Positions 1-4,149 of a DNA stretch of 5,333 bases are shown piece after piece. The notes beneath the pieces are model-generated. The model searched no databases. It was not told where the DNA came from and worked only from the letters and a program-made list of their open reading frames with translations. A program made the translations under genes and the position numbers. Where the stretch lies: contig CALMAP010000150.1 in NCBI GenBank assembly GCA_937859825.1, positions 792 to 6,124 of the forward strand, given 5' to 3'. The stretch is from an uncultured Terriglobus sp. Lineage in GTDB: Bacteria; Acidobacteriota; Terriglobia; Terriglobales; Acidobacteriaceae. The first letter of the stretch is position 1. Each line of letters opens with the position of its first letter.

Positions 1-4
1 TTGC

Positions 5-1342
5 CTAAGCTGCCGATTCGCGCGCGCTGCCGAGCTTCGGAACAAGCAACTGGAAGACCAGTAGCGCCAGAAGGTACGCCGTTGCGGCAAAGAGAAAGAG
101 GGAGAGCGGATGCGTGCTGATGTTGCGCTTCACCACGAAGGTGAACAGCGCGCCGCCGGCTGCACCCGCCGCACCGCCGATGCCGACCACGGTGGAAACT
201 GCAGTGGAAGGCAACATGTCGCCCGGTGTGGAGAACAGATTGGCGGACCATCCCTGGTGTGCAGCAGCAGCGAGTGAGAACAGCGCGATCGTAGGCCAAA
301 GCGTCGCCCCGTGGCTCGCAAGGTAGGGCACCAGGCCCACCGGAAGCACGCAGCATGCGCAGATGAGCATCGTCAGCTTGCGTGCCTTGTTCACCGGCAT
401 GCCGGAACGCATGAGAGCGCCAGCAAGATAGCCCGCCGCGATGGATCCAACAGACGACGAGAGATAGACCACGATGAGGGGCTTGTACAACTCCGACATC
501 GAAAGGCCATAGTTCTCATGGAAGTACTTCGGTAGCCAGAACAGGTAAAACCACCAGATCGGGTCCGTCAGGAATTTGCCTGCGGAAAAGGCCCAGGTTC
601 CGCGCGAACCGAGGATGTAGCTGAATGGCACCTTCTCCGGCTCCAGACCGGCGTTGCGAAGCGGCAGTTCCAGGTTCTGCTGGGTAGACGTGTCGCGACG
701 GCGCAGCTTGTTATAAGGAAAGATCAACCAGAGAACAAGCCAAACCATGCCAAACGAGCCGGTGGTCAGAAAGGCCGCATGCCATCCGTACTTCGCCACA
801 ACAAAAGGGATAAGCAGGGGCGCAACGATGGACGAAACGTTGGCGCCGCTGTTCCACAGACCGGTGGAGAGTGCACGCTCCTCCTGCGGGAACCATTCGC
901 TGGTCGCTTTCAGAGCGGCAGGGAAGTTGCCGCTTTCCCCCAGTCCGAGAACGAAGCGCGCGATACAGAAGCCGATTACCGAATGCACCAGCACGTGGCT
1001 CATGGACGCAAGCGCCCAGATGCCGATTGCCAGCGCATATCCAACTTTGGTGCCCAGCCGGTCGATGATGCGGCCGCTTACGAGCAGGCCGATGCCGTAG
1101 GCGATCTGGAAATAGATCAGCACATTGCCGAAATTGTTGTTGAACAGGGTATGCGCCGGGTCTGAAGGGTCCCATCCCATGAACGACAGTTCATGCAGCT
1201 TGGGCTCGATCAGTGAGAAGACGGACCGGTCCATGTAGTTGATGGTGGTCGCAAGGAAGAGCAGCCCGCAGACGAACCATCGCATCTGGCTCTTTTCGGT
1301 GAACGCGTCCCGTGAGAGCGCAGGATTACGTGAGGTGGCCAA
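5..1342 (-). CDS. MFS transporter, ACS family, hexuronate/sugar-acid (ExuT-like) permease
   Basis: A complete 445-residue inner-membrane carrier, the usual length for anion:cation symporter (ACS) MFS proteins, which import hexuronates, galactonate and similar sugar acids with protons. Visible marks are INYMDR in TM1 (residues 34-39), the MFS motif A loop GRIIDRLGTKVG (90-101), TM4 GLGESGNFPAA (133-143), and about 12 hydrophobic segments split by a basic cytoplasmic loop (210-245). D38, R39, R129 and E136 sit where the substrate- and proton-coupling Asp, Arg, Arg and Glu lie in the related galactonate carrier DgoT; this is by motif, not alignment. I chose the TTG start because GGAG lies 5 nt upstream. 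An ATG at residue 20 (1285) is the alternative and would only trim the cytoplasmic tail. It is divergent from hldD. The exact substrate (galacturonate, glucuronate or another acid) cannot be told, because no catabolic gene is adjacent. Confidence 0.88.
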   Translation of the reverse strand: MATSRNPALSRDAFTEKSQMRWFVCGLLFLATTINYMDRSVFSLIEPKLHELSFMGWDPSDPAHTLFNNNFGNVLIYFQIAYGIGLLVSGRIIDRLGTKVGYALAIGIWALASMSHVLVHSVIGFCIARFVLGLGESGNFPAALKATSEWFPQEERALSTGLWNSGANVSSIVAPLLIPFVVAKYGWHAAFLTTGSFGMVWLVLWLIFPYNKLRRRDTSTQQNLELPLRNAGLEPEKVPFSYILGSRGTWAFSAGKFLTDPIWWFYLFWLPKYFHENYGLSMSELYKPLIVVYLSSSVGSIAAGYLAGALMRSGMPVNKARKLTMLICACCVLPVGLVPYLASHGATLWPTIALFSLAAAAHQGWSANLFSTPGDMLPSTAVSTVVGIGGAAGAAGGALFTFVVKRNISTHPLSLFLFAATAYLLALLVFQLLVPKLGSARESAA

Positions 1343-1364
1343 GGTGGCTCCGGTTCAAAGGGGT

Positions 1365-1380
1365 CATCAACAAGTTGATG
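1365..1380. promoter_or_regulatory. Perfect 16-bp palindrome, candidate operator
   Basis: CATCAACAAGTTGATG is a 7-bp perfect inverted repeat around a 2-bp centre. A 2-nt loop is too tight for a good RNA hairpin, which favours a DNA site for a dimeric regulator. It lies about 9-24 nt downstream of the predicted transporter start and before its ribosome site, the usual place for a repressor operator. No regulator gene is in the window, and I do not recognise the half-site as that of a specific family. Confidence 0.4.
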
Positions 1381-1394
1381 TGGCGCTTGCAAAG

Positions 1395-1425
1395 AGCATA
1401 GCGAGTCCACTGCCGAACCTGTCAA
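1395..1425 (-). promoter_or_regulatory. Predicted sigma-70-type promoter of the MFS transporter
   Basis: On the minus strand a perfect TTGACA (1425-1420) is followed after 19 bp by TATGCT (1400-1395), which matches four of six consensus bases. The spacer is 2 bp longer than optimal, so basal activity may be low or activator-assisted. It predicts a start near 1388 and a leader of about 46 nt carrying the GGAG ribosome site. It lies in the divergent gap, correctly oriented for the transporter. Confidence 0.42.
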
Positions 1426-1458
1426 GAGACGAGACACCGTTATCCATCCGGGGACGAA

Positions 1459-1464
1459 TACAAT
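1459..1464 (+). promoter_or_regulatory. Possible -10 element for hldD
   Basis: TACAAT matches five of six -10 consensus bases and ends 9 nt before the hldD ATG. No recognisable -35 lies 16-18 bp upstream. If used, transcription would start at about 1471 and the message would be almost leaderless. That fits the poor Shine-Dalgarno before this ATG (only GAAG, 3-4 nt away). Confidence 0.25.
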
Positions 1465-1473
1465 CGTGAAGCA

Positions 1474-2466
1474 ATGAGCAAACTCACGGTCGTGACCGGC
1501 GCTGCCGGGTTTATTGGGCGCAACGTCGTGGCGGAACTGAACCGCCGCGGGAACCGCGATCTGCTGCTGGTGGATCGTCTTGGTACGGACGAGCGTTGGA
1601 AGAATCTGGTCGGTCTAGAGTATGAGGACATCCTCTCGCCCGAGGAGTTCCTCGACCGCACTCAGGGCATCGGCGAGGCCCCTCTGCCTGAAATTGAGGG
1701 CATCATTCACCTTGGCGCCTGCTCCGCCACAACCGAGCGCGATGCGGATTACCTGTTGCGCAACAACTATGCCTACACCCGAAGCCTGTGCGAGTGGTGC
1801 CTGGCGAACAATGCCCGCTTTGTCTACGCGTCCTCTGCCGCAACGTACGGCGATGGAGCGCTTGGCTACGATGACGATGATTTCGTCACGCCGACCCTGC
1901 AGCCGCTCAACATGTACGGCTACTCCAAACATATGTTCGACCTGTGGGCATTGCGCCACGGCCTGTTTTCACGCGAGAAGAATCCGATTGCCGGCTTGAA
2001 GTACTTCAACGTCTACGGCCCTTATGAGGACCACAAGGACGACATGCGCTCCGTGGTGAACAAGAGCTTCGGACAGATTGGCGAAAAGGGAACGGTCCAG
2101 CTCTTCAAGAGCCACCGCCCGGAGTATCGCGACGGCGAGCAGATGCGCGACTTTATCTACGTGAAGGACGCCGTGAACGTGACCCTGTTCTTCTATGAAG
2201 AGAAGAACAAAGGAGGCCTGTTCAACTGTGGGACCGGAAATGCACGAACCTGGCGCGATCTGGTCACAGCCGTATATGCGGCCATGGGACGCGAACCGAA
2301 GATCGACTACATCCCGATGCCTGACCATCTGCAGGGCAAGTACCAGTACTTCACGGAAGCGAGGCCGGACAAGCTGCGCGCAGCGGGATACGCTGCTCCG
2401 TTCACCACGCTCGAGGACGGAATCCGCGACTACGTCGTGCACTACCTGCAGCCACGCAGCAGGTAG
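1474..2466 (+). CDS. hldD: ADP-L-glycero-D-manno-heptose-6-epimerase
   Basis: A cytoplasmic extended-SDR enzyme that inverts C6 of ADP-D-glycero-beta-D-manno-heptose, the last step in making the activated heptose of the LPS inner core. It has 330 residues against about 310 in E. coli. The Rossmann motif GAAGFIG (9-15) is followed by D34 at the end of beta-2. GACSATTE (81-88) and YASSAATYG (118-126) are typical of HldD. The catalytic pair is Y148 and K152 in MYGYSK, with S120 or S121 as the partner serine. LKYFNVYGP (175-183), RDFIYVKD (225-232) and the C-terminal YQYFTEARPDKLRAAGY (290-306) all match the family. The extra residues fall mainly in the 60-75 loop. The ATG start puts the glycine-rich motif at the expected place. 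No other heptose gene (gmhA, hldE, gmhB) is in the window. mak follows after 64 bp on the same strand. Confidence 0.95.
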   Translation: MSKLTVVTGAAGFIGRNVVAELNRRGNRDLLLVDRLGTDERWKNLVGLEYEDILSPEEFLDRTQGIGEAPLPEIEGIIHLGACSATTERDADYLLRNNYAYTRSLCEWCLANNARFVYASSAATYGDGALGYDDDDFVTPTLQPLNMYGYSKHMFDLWALRHGLFSREKNPIAGLKYFNVYGPYEDHKDDMRSVVNKSFGQIGEKGTVQLFKSHRPEYRDGEQMRDFIYVKDAVNVTLFFYEEKNKGGLFNCGTGNARTWRDLVTAVYAAMGREPKIDYIPMPDHLQGKYQYFTEARPDKLRAAGYAAPFTTLEDGIRDYVVHYLQPRSR

Positions 2467-2468
2467 TG

Positions 2469-2482
2469 CTAGAGTCCTCTAG
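2469..2482. repeat. Short palindrome in the hldD-mak gap
   Basis: CTAGAG-TC-CTCTAG, two 6-bp arms around a 2-bp centre, begins 3 nt after the hldD stop. A perfect TTGACA (2487-2492) follows it, but I find no acceptable -10 15-19 bp downstream. The pair could be a regulator site and promoter for mak, or a weak hairpin in an hldD-mak transcript. There is no T-tract, so it is not an intrinsic terminator. Confidence 0.25.
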
Positions 2483-2517
2483 GAAGTTGACATTAGGAAT
2501 CAGCGGTCGGGAATTGC

Positions 2518-2525
2518 GGGAGGGG
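2518..2525 (+). promoter_or_regulatory. Strong ribosome binding site fixing the mak GTG start
   Basis: GGGAGGGG lies 5 nt upstream of the GTG at 2531. It is the best Shine-Dalgarno in the window and decides the start. The start also places DLGGTK at residues 10-15, as expected for ROK kinases. Confidence 0.7.
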
Positions 2526-2530
2526 CGGCC

Positions 2531-3448
2531 GTGTCCGAAGGTATCCGAATCGGAGTGGATCTAGGCGGCACCAAAATCGAAGGGCGGGCCTTTTTCCAGC
2601 AGGGCAAGGAATTGGACCGCATTCGTGTCGCGACTCCGAAGGGCAGCTACCCGGGCACGGTCGAAGCCATCGCCGAAGTTGTCGAAGCCCTGGAGTCTCG
2701 CGCAGGCAGCCATGGGACCGTCGGCGTCGGCATCCCAGGCACCGTGGTGCGTTCTACGGGCCTTGTGAAAAACGCGAACTCCACCTGGTTGAACGGCATG
2801 CCGTTGCAACGAGACCTCTCGAAGCGCCTGGGGCGTGAGGTGCGCTGCGCCAATGATGCCAATTGCCTGGCCATCTCCGAAGCGATCGATGGCGCTGCGG
2901 CAGGTTATTCCGTTGTTTTTGGCGTTATCGTCGGAACGGGTTGCGGTGGCGGTCTCGCCATTGAGCAGCGCGTGCACAATGGCCCGAACGGCGTCGCCGG
3001 CGAGTGGGGCCATAATCCGCTGCCTTTGCAGACTGCTGAAGAATGGCCGGGACCAATCTGTTACTGCGGCAGGCACGGCTGCATTGAACAATGGATTTCT
3101 GGTTCAGGCCTGGAGCGCGACTTCCACGTGGTTACGGGCAGAAAACTAATTGGGCCGGAGATTGTTGCGCTTAGCGAGCAAGGCGACGCTGAGGCGATGC
3201 AGGCGCTGGACCGGTTGGAAGATAGGATGGCGCGATCACTCGCCGGTCTGGTTCATGTACTCGACCCCGACGTATTCGTGCTCGGTGGTGGTCTGTCCCG
3301 GCTGGATCGGCTGTACGTCAACCTGCCTCCACTGCTCTCGAAGTACACCTTCGGCGGTCCGGTCGAGACGCCGATTGTGAAGGCAGTTCACGGCGACGCG
3401 AGCGGGGTGCGCGGCGCGGCGTGGCTATGGGGTCCCTCCGAAATTTAG
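2531..3448 (+). CDS. mak: ROK-family fructokinase (Mak type)
   Basis: A 305-residue cytoplasmic sugar kinase that by family phosphorylates fructose, and less well mannose or glucose, with ATP at the 6-OH. The phosphate-1 motif is DLGGTK (10-15), with KNANSTWLNG (80-89) before the catalytic Asp D109 in CANDANCLA. The phosphate-2 loop is GTGCGGG (135-141). The ROK/zinc signature is AGEWGHNPLP (156-165) followed by CYCGRHGC (177-184), with probable zinc ligands H161, C177, C179 and C184. The adenosine motif is LGGG (251-254), and the C-terminus SGVRGAAWLW (291-300) is characteristic of Mak rather than of Glk or NagC. Similarity to my memory of E. coli Mak runs along the whole length and nothing is missing. 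It starts with GTG behind a strong ribosome site, 64 bp after hldD, and may be co-transcribed with it. The natural substrate in this organism is inferred only. Confidence 0.92.
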   Translation: MSEGIRIGVDLGGTKIEGRAFFQQGKELDRIRVATPKGSYPGTVEAIAEVVEALESRAGSHGTVGVGIPGTVVRSTGLVKNANSTWLNGMPLQRDLSKRLGREVRCANDANCLAISEAIDGAAAGYSVVFGVIVGTGCGGGLAIEQRVHNGPNGVAGEWGHNPLPLQTAEEWPGPICYCGRHGCIEQWISGSGLERDFHVVTGRKLIGPEIVALSEQGDAEAMQALDRLEDRMARSLAGLVHVLDPDVFVLGGGLSRLDRLYVNLPPLLSKYTFGGPVETPIVKAVHGDASGVRGAAWLWGPSEI

Positions 3449-3460
3449 GGCGGAGGGGTC
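3431..3460. other. Hairpin across the convergent mak / PCYCHC-gene stops
   Basis: Arms 3431-3440 and 3451-3460 form a 10-bp stem, seven perfect Watson-Crick pairs (CCCTCCG with CGGAGGG) plus two G.U pairs and one G-C, around a 10-nt loop. The loop contains the mak TAG. The right arm enters the stop codon of the facing gene. Neither side has a T-tract, so it is not a classical intrinsic terminator. It could protect 3' ends or slow polymerase where the two transcripts meet. Confidence 0.35.
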
Positions 3461-3887
3461 AAAGCTTCGCATTCTCCAGATCGACGGTCATCCACTCACC
3501 CTTTTCAATCGCAGTGCGAATTTGAGCGGGCGTGCGGCCCAGTTTCGTCTGCTGATAGGCAAACACGTCCTCCTTCATGCAGGTGGAGCAGGCAGCTCCA
3601 TGGGTTCCCTCGAAACAGGAGTGCAGGCTGTTATGTCCCATAGCGCGGTCGCAATGGCAGTAGCAGGGAAGCTGGTGCAGCACCGCGGGAATCTTTTGCG
3701 CCATCTGGTATGAGGTGACCTGGTACGAGTGCGTGAAGTACGGTCCAGCGAGCTGTTTCCCGGCGAGAACTGGCGGCAGCGGCGCGTGAGGTGCAGCCGA
3801 GTTATACGCTGGAATGTCTTCAGCGGGGTTGGACCACTGCGCCGAAGCGGCAACGGTAAGTCCAAACAAAACGAACGCACGCTGCAT
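3459..3887 (-). CDS. Exported Cys/His-rich protein with PCYCGC-type motif
   Basis: A complete 142-residue protein of unknown function that I recognise as a member of the PCYCGC-motif family (Pfam PF13798). Residues 1-16 look like a short signal peptide ending ASA before Q17, so the protein is probably periplasmic and soluble; no lipobox cysteine is seen. The core is PCYCHCDRAMGH (74-85), then SLHSCF (87-92) and HGAACSTCMKE (96-106). This gives C75, C77, C79, C91, C100 and C103 with H78, H85, H89 and H96, a set well suited to metal binding. The third residue after CYC is His where most members I know have Gly. The C-terminal half (TPAQIRTAIEKGEW, 119-132) is a short helix typical of the family. 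There is no clear Shine-Dalgarno, but a TAAAAT lies exactly where a leaderless transcript would need it. The stop faces mak 10 bp away. Metal or heme-related roles are guesses. Confidence 0.8.
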   Translation of the reverse strand: MQRAFVLFGLTVAASAQWSNPAEDIPAYNSAAPHAPLPPVLAGKQLAGPYFTHSYQVTSYQMAQKIPAVLHQLPCYCHCDRAMGHNSLHSCFEGTHGAACSTCMKEDVFAYQQTKLGRTPAQIRTAIEKGEWMTVDLENAKL

Positions 3888-3893
3888 ACGAGA

Positions 3894-3921
3894 ATTTTAC
3901 GGGAATCGCTGTAGAGAGCAA
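3894..3921 (-). promoter_or_regulatory. Predicted leaderless promoter of the PCYCHC gene
   Basis: On the minus strand TAAAAT (3899-3894, five of six -10 bases) is followed by 6 nt and then the ATG at 3887. Standard -10 geometry therefore puts the transcript start on the A of the start codon. The -35 is weak (TTGCTC with a 16-bp spacer, three of six) and sits on the end of the upstream terminator T-tract. The absence of a ribosome site agrees with a leaderless message. Confidence 0.33.
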
Positions 3922-3955
3922 AAAAAGCCCGTATGAATGAAATCATCCATACGGG
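3920..3955 (-). terminator. Intrinsic terminator, minus strand
   Basis: An 8-bp perfect stem (CCCGTATG at 3928-3935 with CATACGGG at 3948-3955) extends through a mismatch into three more pairs around a 4-nt loop. Read on the minus strand it is followed at once by C and seven Ts (3926-3920). The T-tract exists only in this direction, so it ends transcription coming from glmU and from the candidate RNA at 3920-4038, and insulates the PCYCHC gene. Confidence 0.88.
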
Positions 3956-4038
3956 GGAGGCCAGTGACGCAACTTGATGCGGGGGGATGTTTCTCAACCG
4001 TCCGCGAACTCTGAGGAGGAAGTTTTCTCTCTCCACAC
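3920..4038 (-). ncRNA. Candidate small RNA with C-rich anti-Shine-Dalgarno stretches
   Basis: About 120 nt between an ECF-like promoter and a strong intrinsic terminator, with no plausible reading frame. The RNA would carry three C-rich, largely purine-free stretches: CUUCCUCCUC (4022-4013), CCCCCC (3986-3981) and CCUCCCCC (3960-3953, partly in the terminator stem). These resemble the exposed C-rich loops by which several known bacterial small RNAs pair with ribosome binding sites. Possible local stems include GGAGAGAG with CUUCCUCC (one mismatch) and CGCA with UGCG at 3979-3966. It could instead be just the 3' untranslated end of glmU mRNA. I do not recognise it as a known RNA family. Confidence 0.3.
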
Positions 4039-4043
4039 CTAGT

Positions 4044-4071
4044 ATGACGCAGAACGGGACAGGAAGTTTCC
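4044..4071 (-). promoter_or_regulatory. ECF-sigma-like promoter motif
   Basis: On the minus strand GGAAAC (4071-4066), 16 bp, then CGTCAT (4049-4044). An AAC-containing -35, a 16-17-bp spacer and a CGT -10 are the shared hallmarks of ECF-sigma promoters such as those of B. subtilis SigM, SigW and SigX. It predicts a start at about 4037-4040 and lies in non-coding DNA after glmU. A chance match is possible, and no ECF sigma gene is in the window. Confidence 0.35.
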
Positions 4072-4090
4072 CCGAAATACAGAAAAAAGC

Positions 4091-4118
4091 AGATTTCTAC
4101 AAAACGCCATAGATTTCT
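4091..4118. repeat. Two AGATTTCT direct repeats 20 bp apart
   Basis: Identical 8-mers at 4091-4098 and 4111-4118 repeat with a 20-bp period, close to two helical turns, so both would face the same side of the DNA. Relative to the ECF-like promoter they fall at about -53 to -60 and -73 to -80, where an activator could bind. The stretch is AT-rich, so chance recurrence cannot be dismissed. Confidence 0.33.
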
Positions 4119-4130
4119 GTTCTCCTGATG

Positions 4131-4149
4131 GCCGAAGCTCCGCTTCAGC
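4131..4149 (-). other. Hairpin overlapping the glmU stop codon
   Basis: In the minus-strand RNA GCUGAAGC and GCUUCGGC form an 8-bp stem (one G.U pair) with a GGA triloop. The UGA of glmU (4147-4145) lies in the 5' arm. No T-tract follows, so it is not an intrinsic terminator by itself; the real one is at 3920-3955. It may mark or protect the end of the glmU coding region. Confidence 0.3.

Noticed and set aside
711..1175. Open frame in another minus-strand frame inside the MFS transporter
   Set aside because: It overlaps the conserved membrane-protein frame entirely, and its Arg/Pro/Cys-rich composition is typical of an out-of-frame translation.
1414..1443. ECF-like GAAC...CGTT pattern before hldD
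   Set aside because: The spacer is about 18-19 bp rather than 16-17, and the placement would ignore the better TACAAT element.
1969..2442. Antisense open frame (157 codons) opposite hldD
   Set aside because: Shadow of the conserved hldD reading frame; no ribosome site or recognisable domain.
2505..2517. Possible sigma-54 -24/-12 promoter before mak (GG...TTGC)
   Set aside because: Only 9 nt separate GG and GC instead of the required 10, and the flanking bases do not fit the consensus.
2561..3091. Long antisense open frame (176 codons) opposite mak
   Set aside because: It lies wholly inside an unmistakable ROK kinase gene, its translation is low in recognisable motifs, and GC-rich genes commonly leave such open antisense frames.
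4017..4069. AGGAAGTTT direct repeat (4017-4025 and 4061-4069)
   Set aside because: Nine bases recurring once in a purine-rich stretch at a 44-bp distance. One copy overlaps the ECF-like -35, and there is no coherent role for the pair.
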